In this document: one piece after another, positions 33,864 through 46,300 of the stretch
Numbering within the stretch: the first letter of the stretch is position 1
How the letters are laid out: each line of letters starts with the position of its first letter
Origin: Apus apus
Lineage: Eukaryota; Chordata; Aves; Apodiformes; Apodidae
Length of the DNA stretch: 64,000 nt
Direction: 5' to 3'
Assembly (NCBI RefSeq): GCF_020740795.1
Contig: NC_067282.1
Coordinates: 43,491,290 to 43,555,289 of the forward strand
Notes under the pieces: generated by a model
Told to the model about the DNA's origin: nothing
The model's input: only the letters and a program-made list of their open reading frames with translations
Database searches by the model: none
Position numbers and translations under genes: made by a program

Positions 33864-36800
33864 TTGCTTATTGAAAAACTGAACTTGCCCTTATGCCAGA
33901 ATATCCTTAAGGATTTTGGAATGCTGCCATGCTGGTGTTAGAGTGTTGTATGTCTCACTGTGAACTGTAAAAGTTGTGCTGAGAAGGCTTTGCTAGACCA
34001 CATGAAGGACTGGTAGACCACATGAAGGACTATGCCTTTTTTCCTTGTTACCTGTGCAACACGTTCATGAACACTTCAGCGTCTCTGACTCGGCCAGCTC
34101 CTGTGTGACCATGGACACCTGCTGCCTGAAGGTGGGCTGATGTGGCTCCTCTTGGCTCAACTTGGCAGTGCCAGAGGGTGAACGGGAGGCAGCCCACTTG
34201 CTCTGGCCTCCGGCACTCCAAGGACAGGGCACGTGGTAACAGAGAGCACCTGGCCTCCCAGGGAGGTGGGACACAAGTGTTACAAGGCCTTTCTGGTCTG
34301 AACAGCTCAGCGCACCTGTGTGTTGGAGCTAACAAACCTGGGTGCCTAGATGTGCCCAGTTTCCTCAACATGTGCCTTAGTTGGGTGTTTCTGTACGCCT
34401 CTGGTGTGTACAGCTGGAACCTGTAATCTGGTATCTGGTTGATGAAGGAGATGTTCAGCAGGGTGGAAAGGGGTAGTGAATCTATTAGAAGATGGCATGG
34501 GTGGTATCTTTTCATCACTTCGTTTCCTTCACCTGCAATGTAAATACAATACAGAGGGCTCTTCCTAAGATTTGTGTGTGGTTTTTTGAGCACAGAAAGG
34601 CAAACAGGCTGTTTTGATGCACAGCTGCAGTGTTCCAGCAGTCTCCTGTCTCAAAGTCTACTTGATGCTTCAGTTAGGTCAGTTTGCTAGAAGTCATGTT
34701 TATATTCTCTTTAAATTCCTTTTCAAAGCATGGAATCCTTAATACGAAAGAAGTAATGAGAGTTCATGGGGTGTCAAAGGTACAGGTAAAAATCTGCACT
34801 TGTCACAGATTTGACTGTAAAAAACAATTGCAATGACTCTGGCAGTAATGGTGCTGTGCCAGCTGCTGTGTCCTCCAGTCCTATTCCAGCCTAGGCCTAG
34901 AGCAGCTTGGCAGCTAGTTCCCTTTAAACCCAACCCACCGGTGCCAAGGGAACACTGGCTTTCTGGAGACCAGTGAGGTGCCTGTACACAAAAAAACACA
35001 CCTGCAGCAGCAAAGTCCTCTCCAAGTGTACTCTGGTGGTGCTGTTTTAAACTAGTTGCAGAGTGAGTAAGCACTCCTAGAGAGGTTATTACTGCATCAC
35101 TGCTAAGCAGGGACACAGGAACCCAGCTCAGTGGATTCTGGGTTGAGCCAAGTTAATAGCCTGCTGCAGCCAAAGGGGAGTACACAGTGGATTTGATTTG
35201 AATCAGAAGAAGGGCTTGTATTCAAAAGTCACTAAAATTAGTCGAATGGCATTGACATGTACTGAGATGAGCATCAGAGCTAGTGTGAGAAGAATGAGGT
35301 GATGAGAGCACCTGTGTTCTGCAGGGGAAAGCTGGTAATTAGTTCCCCTGTTCAAGAAACTTCATCTTCAACTTGGAAGACTTTACCCTTTGCAGCCAAA
35401 GTCACAAGCCCTTGCTTTAACCAGCTGACCTTCAGATTCTTTAGATTATCCCCAAAAAAGGTAATCCAGGAGGCACTAGGGAAGATAAAGGGGTGCAGCA
35501 AGCTTGGCTACAGAAGGTATGTTCTTCTTGGTCATGTTTTTATGACTTTGAAACACTCAGCATCATTGAACCCACATTGATCTTCTCAGGAAAAAGCCTC
35601 AACCTCAAAACTACTGTCCAAAGCTCTGAAGGGGAAATAGGATCATGCAACTAAAGCGAGTAGAAGCCCCCAAAGCTGCTTCTGTAGCATTTGCTAAAAA
35701 GCTTGTAGCATTGATGCAGCTAGAGACCTTTCAGAGCCTGAAGCAGATGCCATAATGGGATATGTCATGCTTTGTCATAGTAGACCACTCAGCCTGACAG
35801 TGCTGTTTGTTCACTGTACAGCACTTCCTTGTCTTCATATGGGACCTAGGGAGCCTACACACCAAAGTCATTATTTTCCCCTAGTGTCTGGAATGCTTTG
35901 TGATGCATAGACTGGAAATGCCAAATCTTGAATTACACAGCTAATGGGAGCTGAACCCCACTTGTCAAAGCAGTGGACTAGTAGTGTTTAGAGAGGTTAT
36001 ACAGCCTGATGTAGCTGCCTGGTTGCAAAGGTCAAGCCTTCATGATTGTTAAAGACCTTGAGCAAAAGCAGTGAATATCTGTATGGAAGAAGTAATCACT
36101 TTTCATATCTCTCTGGTTAAACATAACTCCATGGTTCTGTCAGTACAAGCTTATAATATCCTGGGATTTTTGTACCTAAGTAACAACCCTTCTCACTTTT
36201 TCTATTTCGTTTGTAAAGTCTGTTTGATGTAACATGTTTTACTCTAACCCTAATACTCTGGATGGTACAGGGAGTTGCTTCAAGGAGAGACAGTTACATC
36301 AGAGTATGCATTGGTTGCAAGCTGGAGGACAGTAAATGTCTGGCAACAAAAAAAGATTAAGACAACTGGACACTTAGTTGTTAAGGATCCTATATCCCTT
36401 CCAGGCAGAAGCAGAGAGCAGCAGCTATTTGAGACAGAATCTGTAAGTGTTTTCAGCAGAAGGTCACACTGATGATCATTTGATGCTTCCTTTATGCAGC
36501 CACGTGTGTCTTCAGCCACGTGTGTATGCAAGCCTGTTTCACACTTTGAACTCTATCCTCAGTTCAAAGGTAGTGGTGACCTTTGTTAAACATACGTGAA
36601 TTCCTTCTGAGGCTGGTATTTATTCCTTCTGGGCACAAGTGCTGGGGAGAGAGAGAGGCCCTCACTTTCTTTTCTTCTCTCTATTGGGGAGTTTTTGTTC
36701 AGAACCTTAAACCAGCTGTCCAGACTGAATGCACACGTGGGTGGAAATAAACTTCCACCAACACAAACTGCAGTCCCACAAGAGGTGCAGTTGCTAAAGT

Positions 36801-37640
36801 TGACTAATTAATTGCACTGAAAGTATCTGCACTAGTGCTTATGCTGAAGGTCATGACTGCAGTGCCCTCTTGTCAGCAGAATCCAGAATCCTTGAGTTAG
36901 GCCTGTAGGGTAAAAGCCAAAACAGCACTGAGGTGCTGAGTAGGCTGTTTCTGTGAAGTTTAGATGAGTTCAGAATCAATCCATAAAGACAACACTTCTG
37001 CCACTTAAAAAGCAAATGTTTCTTTACACCTGATGATCTGTTGTTGTTTGTACCTGAAAGCAGCTGTTTAGCTCAAGCATTTGAGGTGGACATCTTTCTG
37101 CAGAATGTCACACAGGGGAGCAGGAATATTAGGATCATGCCTAACATTTCACTCACAACCAGCTGGCATTGGTATTTGGCTGATGGCAGGAAGCAGGGGC
37201 TGCCCTCACCTCCAGGCTCAGGGATAAGCTCCTGTGCTCTCTGTTACCTGTCTCCAGTGAATGTGTGACTGAGCCATTAGTTACACTGTGAACACAGGAG
37301 TTACCAACCCCTCCAGGCTGCCCCTGGCTCTCCTCCCTGCTTCTACATGGTGTAGTTAAGGGTAAAAATACATGATCATTCTGTACTACGACAATTTTTA
37401 AGTCCAGACAGTGGTCTTCTGCAAAGCTGCTTAATTATCATACCATTTTGCTGCTCAGAACTCTAATCCACACTTTGCTCCAGGAGGGTTCTCAAACAAG
37501 GCAGTTCCTGGCTTGTCATACACGAAGGTCACATGCAGCATGTGGCCCCTGTTCCCCAAAGGGCCACACAGTGAAAATAGCTGGTACAAAGGCTTTCTGC
37601 CTTCACCCTCACAGATGTTCTGGATTAAGAGAGCTGCCAC
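33864..37640. other. CLN5 3' flank and intergenic region
   Basis: The CLN5 3'UTR must start here, but no polyadenylation signal close to the stop is clear; an AATACA variant near 34543 and an AATAAA near 36746 are candidates. A GC-richer block at 34.05-34.6 kb contains a 181-codon minus-strand frame of unknown meaning. Nothing else is recognised. Confidence 0.5.
33993..34032 (+). repeat. 20-base direct duplication
   Basis: TAGACCACATGAAGGACT followed by two bases occurs twice in tandem, 130 bases after the CLN5 stop codon, probably in the 3'UTR. Confidence 0.9.
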
Positions 37641-37661
37641 CTTCAGAACTGGAACTGAAAT

Positions 37662-38440
37662 GACTAGTCATGGTTTGACTCGGGATCAACAACTGAACCA
37701 GCGATGACAACCCTCTCGATCCCCTTCCACCCAGGTAGGGAAGGAGAAACTCTCCAAAGCAGAGAGACTCTCTGCTTTGAAAACTAAACCAGACAGCTTT
37801 AATTAGATACTAATGATGAAAGAAAATATGTACAATTATATACAAGTGTGTTCAGGAACATGCAAAACCCTGTTGCCTCCCCCCACCCCCAGCAACTCCC
37901 ACGGCATCTCCTGAGCTGGGAGCAGTTCTGAAATGTCCCGGAGCTACTGGAGAGAGCAGCAGAGAGACAGGAGCTGAGGGTGGAGTTATGAGGGTCAGGA
38001 ATGCACAGGCCTAGGGATCAATGGTGATGGATAGATGGAGTCCTCCCTGGATGCCAGCCATGGATGGAAGAGAAGGGAAGAAGCAGCAGGAAGGAAGTTG
38101 ACTTCCATGATCTCTGACCTTAGACTGAACTTACGTAGGTATATGGAATGGAAAACTGTTCAATTTTGCTGTCCCTCTAGTCCACTCCTCCCTATGGGAG
38201 GGTTGCAGATACGACTCTTCTGCTCCCCTAGCATCTGTGGCTGCAGATTCAACAAGTAGAACAAAGTGACCTTAAAGTCCCAGCAGCAAAATAAACATTC
38301 CAGCACTATCAGTCCACTAGCTAGAAAACTTGCTGCTAGTTAAAGAGAGCTTAGTGAAGGGGAAAAAAAAAAAATCAGTAAAAAGAAAATTGGCTTCATC
38401 TTGGCTCAACCTCAGTGATGCTGAGGTTGTTATGGTTAAG
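37662..38440 (-). mobile_element. Solo LTR of an avian endogenous retrovirus (fossil)
   Basis: The left edge 'agtcatggtttgac' and the following 'ccttccacccaggtagggaa' have the layout of a common avian LTR end. Read on the minus strand the block has a TATA-like TATATAAT (37835-37842), an ATTAAA polyadenylation signal (37798-37803) and about 130 bases of R/U5 to the left edge. The ends carry short TGACT/AGTCA inverted repeats. No internal retroviral sequence adjoins it, so it looks like a solo LTR left by recombination. The exact right edge and target duplications are unsure. Confidence 0.55.
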
Positions 38441-39328
38441 TCACTACAAATAGGAGCAGGCTTCTGCTCTCCCACTTAAAATGGAGTATCAATTGTAAGT
38501 CTACAGCATAAAGAAAACATCAGCTGTTGGTTATCAATTAGCAACATTAGATGGTGAAAATAGACCTTACCAGCCATCCAGAGAAAATTTATTGTCAATC
38601 TAGGAAAAATGGCTAATTAAAAGAATCACGGATGTCACGTTGTGCTTCAAGTTTAGCATTGATCATGGATGCAGGCCTTGGGGTTCTGTGAGTAAAAACT
38701 ATTACTATGAGTAAGACTCTTGTAAGGAGTTTCCCAACTCCTGCCACACCACCTAAAGTAATACCATCAAAATGGCTGTTGAACAGGGAGCATAATCTCT
38801 TGAAGCAATTTAACTTGGAGGGTTCATATCACCATTGAGAGTCAAGATCTCCCAAAGGGCTTGCTGCAAGCCATGGGTGAAGGGACTGTTGCAAAGCCTC
38901 TTTCCTGCTGTGTGAAGGCTGGTACAGAGGGCAGAGAACAGCTTTTGGGGGCCTGAGCCTCCAAGAAAAGAAAGGAGCCAGCCATCAGGTAGGTCCACAG
39001 GACCTCCAGCTCAGATACTCTGTCAGAGATCTCAGCTACAGAATTAGGAAATCAACCCTTTCCCCCTGCCCCACCCCAACACTCAAACCCTTGTTTGGAG
39101 AAGGGTCCAGGGATAGCACTTTCTGTCTTAAACCTCATTCTTTGGGGATAGAGCAGCAAAACTTCTATGGTGCTACATCCACCAAAGTTCTTGCCTTGCT
39201 AAGGTTTACATCAGGTTCTGAGATCCAGGCTGCCTGATGGCCAGCTCACTGGCTTCATTATGGAGTGCACAGTCCCGTCCTTTCTATCCATACATAACTA
39301 TGCAACAGATAAAGTACAACACAAGGAA

Positions 39329-42029
39329 TTAGAGGAGTCTTTGTACATCTGTAACAACCTGTGACAGCAGATCTCCATGCAGGATTGTCATAAAAATTGG
39401 AATCTGAGAATTGTCTCTCATGCTGCAAGACTGCAAGGAATGGGTATTTTCCCCTGAAAGGTCCAAAGCTGACAGTTCCTTGCATATTGCATTTAACATC
39501 TCATAAAAGCACAGGTGGAAGACAGAAGAAAGCACACCACAATCTGTTTCAAAGCACGTGAACTCCAACAGCCAGCAGCGGATGTGATCCTACGAGAAAA
39601 AACAAACAAAAAGGATTATCAGATGAACATACAGAACATCTAAGCTTAATTGTGGTTTAACTGTCCCAGTTTTGAGTCTATTAAACTTCAGTCGTATCTC
39701 CAAGGAACTTGTTTCCACAGCACTCGTATTTTAGGAAAATTTAATTTAAAGTTTGTAGTCTGAACTACTAACACTGAAGTTCTGGGTCCCTTTAAGATTT
39801 CACTGATTACCTCATTAAGTCAACGATCTAGTTCCATGTACAGCAGCAGTGCTTATTTTTACAATTTTGTATGTGACCAACTTGACCAGCCAGCGATGAA
39901 GACAGCTCTGAAGTCATGTAAAAAAAGTTAAGGTTTTAGTCAGGCCTACCCCAAATATAGAGGCCCAGCTGAAAACTGATATAAATTCATAGGAAATTAC
40001 CTTGGCATGCATAAAACATTTAACAGCAGTTGGAATAGATGTCACTCGTACCAATGTAGTTAGATCCGTTTTTATAGTATTAGTGAAAGTTTCTGAATAA
40101 AAGTTCCTAAAAATAACCCCATTTAAATTCACAAGTTTGTAGTTTCAGGTAGATTACAGGTAACTACAAACGTAATGTAAGCAGCTGCTCTTCAGTCACT
40201 CACCTTTTCACTCTCCATGCATCACCTCACGGTAAGCTAGCATCACTGGCCAGGATTACCCCAGCTGTTTGGCATCCACAGCTTTCAAGAGGAATTTTGT
40301 GTCCAAAACCTGAAGAGAGGTAGTACTTGTGCTCAGAGACAAGATTTGTGACTGCCCACATTTAACAGCTCATACCCAGAACAGGACAACCAAGCCAACG
40401 CTGGATTATTACCTTCTTCTGAAGGCAAGAAGTGAACTCAGTGTACAATAGAAAGCTGTATATTGTACAGCTTTCAGACACCAGTGTTCACATTCCTAGT
40501 GAACTTCATGACAGTCCATGGCACTCTTGTTACTACCCATGTCAGGGACTTCTAAATTATTTTTCATTACTTGTTTGTTCCAAGATGTGTAGAAGACAAA
40601 ATCAGAATTGTACAAGATGTGTTAAAACGGAGCATTGTAGCTTTTCATGAAGCTACTCAGAATATAGGCTGGCCTGAGAAGTTGGTTTTATAGCTGAATT
40701 ACTTGAGCTAAGGATGCTGTAATTGGTTCCATGTATAAAAACTACAAACCTTCAGTGGAAGAAAGAGGCAATTCAAGATGTTCTGAGTATTTTTGGGAAC
40801 TGTTATGATACATGTTGCAGTTTTGAAGGACTTTTTGAAGTCTATGTAATAAGACAGAGACCACCTCAGAAAAGGCCAGCCACTTACCTTGCTGGGGAAA
40901 GCAAGCAGTTCCACTACACTTCAGCATAAAACCTTCAGGTCCTAACTTGTTCCTCACCTCAGGATCCGATGGCAGTTCTCTCCATGAAAAACAGAACCTC
41001 AGATTTCTGAATTCAAGAAGCAAAGGAACTGGGGTATTTAGGTTGTGTCTTGCCTTTCAGTTATTCCCAGTACTTGCAGCAGAAAGCAACAGACCAGCTT
41101 ACCCTCCCAGCATCAGGACACCAGCAATCAAGGTCCAAAGAGGTTTTAGCTGTGTTAACTAATGAGATTACTTCACACATGTATTTAGTGAAAACATGTC
41201 CTCTTCTCTGGGGAGGGGCTTTTCACCAGAGAGGGCAGTGACAGGACAAGGTGTAATGATTTTAAACTGAAAGAGGGGAGATTTAGGTTAGACATCAGGA
41301 AGAAATTCTTCACCATGAGAGTAGCAAAGTGCTGGAACAGGTTGCCCAGGGAGGTTGTGGAAGCCCCCTCCCTGGAGGTGTTTAAGGCCAGGTTGGATGA
41401 GGCTTTGTGCAGCCTGGTCTAGTTTGAAGTGTCCCTGCTTGTAACAGAGGGGTTGGAACCTGATGATCTTTAAGGTCCCTTCCCACCTTAACCATTCTAT
41501 ATGATTCTGTGATTCCCCAGATCAGTAGTGTTACTCCACTGTTACCAGGCAGGCAATTCTGAGAGTCAGGATATAAAAAACACTGCGCTTTTTTACTTTT
41601 ACGGACTAAATATATTGACACTTTTTATACAAATAAAAGCAAATTATAGCTTTACATTAATTTAACAAATTCTAATACAAAAAATGTGTATTTCATAAAA
41701 TGCAATTTTTAAATCAGAGCTCTACTGAAACATACAAGTCCCCTATAAAGATGTCCAGTCCGCTGAGCAATGTTTGCTCAAAATTATAGTTATGAACTTA
41801 AATATGCTCATAAGTGTATTACACTTGAGCTATACATTTGGATAAATGTTACTGAAATCAGAACTGAAGAAAATCTACTTGTTACCAAAACTAGCTGTAC
41901 AACTCAGATGAGAAGCTACCAGCTGGAGCAGCTTCTCCTTTTGGGTGGCTGACCACACTGTTCAAACACATTCAGCGGTCACGTGAGTACTTGAGCCTTA
42001 CCAATCATGAATGTAGAAGAGAAAATAAC
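39329..42029 (-). CDS. Unrecognised multi-exon gene, C-terminal part (candidate)
   Basis: A chain of seven candidate coding exons on the minus strand, in transcript order: 42029-42002, 41957-41920, 41149-41103, 41006-40888, 40309-40231, 40106-40001 and 39589-39329 (stop). Every intron is GT-AG and every junction keeps one open frame, giving about 225 residues with the 5' end open. The four downstream exons are best: acceptors with good pyrimidine tracts (for example CTCTCTTCAG) and donors including CAAG|GTAAGT. The three small upstream exons (28, 38 and 47 bases) are weaker, and the donor of the 79-base exon (CC|GTGAGG) is not ideal. The product is cysteine-rich (about 12), has no evident signal peptide or membrane segment, and includes WRELPSDPEVRNKLGPEGF, VILASDASLPNFYSETF and DHIRCWLLEFTCFETDCG. 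I do not recognise the family. It lies between CLN5 and FBXL3, where I know of no gene in human. A CR1 lies in the intron before the 47-base exon. It may be a lineage gene, an unannotated conserved gene or a recently lost one. Confidence 0.5.
41228..41515 (+). mobile_element. CR1 LINE 3'-end fragment
   Basis: ORF2 C-terminal text ('agatttaggttagacatcag', 'tgctggaacaggttgcccag') leads into the 3'UTR 'ggaacctgatgatctttaag' and the tail 'attctatatgattctgtgat'. It lies inside an intron of the unrecognised minus-strand gene, in the opposite orientation. Confidence 0.95.
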
Positions 42030-43094
42030 CTGTGTTGGCAGTAAGAAAGGAAATCACAAGCTACATCCAGATCACAGGCAGTATGCTGCCTACACCACTG
42101 ACAGGCTAAAAATTTTCTTTAAGAAAACTGATTTACAAAGCGTTATTCCAAACCAGTTTTTGCCTATTGCTCTACGTCACGCAAGTTCACTGCTTTTAGG
42201 TTTTTAAATATTCTGAAATGATTGAACTAGCTGAATTAAAGGTATACAAAATCATCATCTATCAAACATTCACTTTATACATAAGCATTTCTGAAACAGA
42301 TTTACAATATACAATTAGTTTACACAGCTTAAGCAACTGTGACAATGTCATTTCTCTCTAATTGAAAGTGGCCAAAAGGTTTAACGTTTTGTTAAAAGGT
42401 TCTTGGTCACTGTTCAAATTTTAACTTCCTCATCTGACACTGTTCACACATCCAGGTCACCACATTTATCACTGGGGTTCATTTAACAGTCTCTACACAA
42501 TTCCATCAAACCGTATGCTGCAAAACCGGTTAATGTGCAAGAAATCTCACAAACTCCCATTTTTTTAAAAATACAATGTATCTACATTTGTCCCCAGAAT
42601 GCTTTCGCTTCCTGAGCTAGACATAAAATACCTTAAAACAGGTTTAGATGCAGATCTGAGACCCCATAAGCAAACTACATTAAAATGCATGGGGAGAGGG
42701 GAAACCAGACTCTCACCACTTTTGGTAGCTCACACTAATATTTGCACTCTAAATACATTTTAGATGGATCTAATAATCTGTTGAATAAGGTAGCCAACTT
42801 AACATTTGAATTGTTTTAAACTATACTATTGTGTATTGCTCTTGCCTCTTACCATTTTTATATTAAAGAACATGTATATTTTGCAGCGTACTAAATACTC
42901 CTTGCAATCTTGTCATCTAGGTGACTGGATTTAGAAAAGCTACAGTCAGCAACAGCAACATGCAATTGCGGTGGGTTTTGGATTATTTTTTTAGATTGAA
43001 TATGATCATGTTCAATACTAGTATCCAATTTGGATAAGGACAGCATATTAAAACTGATATTTTGCAGTTGCATTTCCATATTTTAAACATATCT

Positions 43095-43100
43095 TTTATT
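43095..43100 (-). other. FBXL3: Candidate FBXL3 polyadenylation signal
   Basis: AATAAA on the minus strand lies 271 bases past the FBXL3 stop. FBXL3 transcripts in mammals have long 3'UTRs, so more distal sites toward 41.6 kb may also be used, which would overlap the unrecognised gene on the same strand. Confidence 0.4.
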
Positions 43101-43370
43101 TCCATAAAAGTTTTAGGTCACCGTCAATGAAAAAGAACAAATCTGAAACAGAAAACAGATTTCTGTTTGGATGAAAAAGGGTTTTGGAGCTATCCACGAT
43201 TTCTGTTTTTGTATCTGGATTTTGTAATTTGAGTGAAAAACTTCCTAATCAAACAATGAAGTAATTTACAGTAAAAACGACAGTATTAAATAAGCTTATA
43301 CAGTGAATTGCAATAGGGTAAGCTTGGGTTTAAGGTGCTATTCCATCTGCCCCGGAGTCTTTTAAGGACT

Positions 43371-46300
43371 TTACCACGTGGGCATCATGTCCGGGAACCA
43401 GACTCTACCGAGATGCTTTGAAACCTCCCAGTGAATCTGCTCCAAGCTGTATTTCTGATCAGGAATCAAAACTTCCTCCATAATAGAAAGCTGAGAGAGA
43501 CGACCTCCACACATCTTCACAAACTCAACAAAGGCACTGCAAGAGACTTCACACTCCCCGAGGCCAACAGCTGACAGATACTTGCAACGCTCCGCGATAC
43601 GTATCAGCTCCTCGTCCAGCGGCCGCAGCCCGTTGGCACACACCACCAGTTCCACCAGCCGAGGACAGGTCATCCCAACGCGGCCAAGCACGTCTTTGCT
43701 TACCGATCTTCCAAAGTAAAGGTGAGTGACAGGTATTTCGTAACGAAAGAATGGGTCAAACTCTTCTTCGTACAAGAAAAAGTACATGACTAAATTGACT
43801 TTGGGGGAATGCTTGATGAAAGCGTCCCAGCTGCTCTTCTGAATCGTGTGGAACTGAGTCTGTCCAGGGTTTTCACTGACAACATCGATGCGCAAGTGTT
43901 CTAACCTGACGTGTTTTTCAGAAGACAAAGCGAGCAGGAGCTCATCGCTCAGCAGGTGGTAGTTCAGCGCCAGTTCACGTAAACCATGACACTGGTCAGC
44001 CACACAGAGGATACCTGGGAAAAGAGAACACCACAAGAGGGGTTACACAGACAAATACACTCATCACTGAACAAGAAACCTAAGAGAGAACTTGCTTATG
44101 TATGTCACGTGGGTGCAAAGACCATGTGTTTGAACACGCAGCTGAGACCTAGTATCAAAACACCACCACACTGGACAACCAGAATGTGAACCTTTTCCAC
44201 ATTGGCACCTACACAGTAAAATACACATCCACTATGTGACTACATTGTTTCCTGCTAGGGAAGCATAAAGAAGTTAACACCTTGCTCCTGTGGGAGCTGG
44301 TTCTCATGTGACAAATACACAAAAAGCACTCTTGACTGTTCTGCCCCCTTGTAAGGTCACAAACTCAACTACATTTTTGTAAAAGGGGCTCACTCATAAT
44401 CAAAGTATTTCCCTAGCCCACTCTGGAAGAACTTGCTGTCCCTCTGTGGCTGACAGAGCAGCCATGAATGAAATCTGTCACCTGAGGAAAGTGATTGTAA
44501 AATGAATGCAAGGTTTTAATTAAATACAAAACTTGCTGCTGTCTGAAGCTGTTCTTTCTAGCAAAGTATAAATATTTACCTTTAGAAAAGCAACAGCAAA
44601 AAGGAGGGAAAACACATTAAATGCATCTATTAAAAAAAACCCAACAAAACACAGTATCTTACCAGCTGGAGAAACATGAGGACAACTGCTCATTTTCAAC
44701 AGTTTAAGTGTGTCACTGTTGTTAGCCACTAGTACTTTGAGAGATGGATCATCTACTGGTGTATCATCAATCTTAAGCGAAGAGAGGGATTTGGAGTTTA
44801 CAAACACCACTGTCAGTGCAGAAATAAAGTGAGACTGGAAAAAAAAAAAAGTTTAAATGAAGCTGGTATCTGAAATAAAAATCTCAATGGCACTTGACAG
44901 GAGACCTAGTCTTCTTTTACATATTGACAGCATTTGCTGGAAAAAGCATTATTTTGATATCACAAAATTAAAATAAATACTAAACCCAACATATTTTTGA
45001 ATAGAGGAAGTATAATCATTTTTTGCTATCGGTCTATGTATTTGGCAAATCAAGATGTCTAACATTAAATCAAGAACCTGACCCAAGACCATCTTCTACA
45101 CAAACATAAAATCTGTAGGAAGACCACAAGCAAAGAGAACGCCTAGAAGATCTTATTTTGAGGATAATTTGTGAGTTGAACTCTAAAAGAAGCATGTTAT
45201 AAAACAAATTCCTATGTGGTGAGTTGTGCTGCACTGTGAGTTGTGAACACAGTCAATAGTGGCAATGCAGTGCAATTAAGAAGTGTCCAAAGCCAAGTGA
45301 TACTATTGTCTACCTATCACCCACACAGAGTACTTAGGGTTTGAATAGATTTGTCTGGGGAAGCTAACTGGAGTAAGCCAAACAGGAGCAGGTGATCAGT
45401 TAATTACTAATTAAGCAGCATCAATTATGTAGGTGCATTGCTCAAGGTTGCTCCTCAGCACTTTCATGTAACCACTGGAAATTACCAGTAAAGATAGAGC
45501 CCAAGATGCTTTAACTTGAGAAATGGAGACTAAGGAGCAGATGCACCAGTGATTGTAAAAATCATTGGTGGTATGAAGGAAGTGAATAATTACTTTACCT
45601 TCATGTTTTCTTACAAGATCGACTGAACAGAAGACTCAAAAAAAGTACTTCCTCCAAGCACTACATTAAGTATCCCCTGAAGTTTCAGCTACTTTGATTT
45701 CACTGAGCCACATGAACGAGTCCTGAATACAGTTATACGTGAGAAGGCCTGGCAACAGTATTTGCTCATTCACGCAGTATGGTTGTGGGTTTTGTTAAAA
45801 CTCGCACAATTAAGATTTAGAGCAAAAATTAGTATTTTCACAGTAACATAAACTGTCAAAGTCAGTAAATGCAAATGGCAACAGAATGTTCAGATCAGAG
45901 AAGCATTACGCATTTTGGCTTTAGGGACCACTCCCAACTACCCTGACAATACTGATTATAGATAAGTTATGTGCTGAAGAAAGGGCGCTTCAATAATATT
46001 TCCACGCTGTATTCCAAAAGAGTTACTGTGTTTTTAGTCTCTGTATTTAGAATGTAATTCCATTCACCAAGAAGGCCATTAAACAGAAAGGCAGAGAAAG
46101 TTAACCATGTTTACAAAAGCAGGCAACTTGAAACTATAGCTTGAAGTACTAACAGAAGACAGGCAATATCTCAAAATGGTGGTGATTTAAGGTCTTTTCC
46201 ACATTGCCAATTATGTAGCTTATACCATGATTCTTTAAAAGATTTGTGTAGAATATATGACTAAAAAGACTAGGCAACAACATGCCAAAGGCGACTTACA

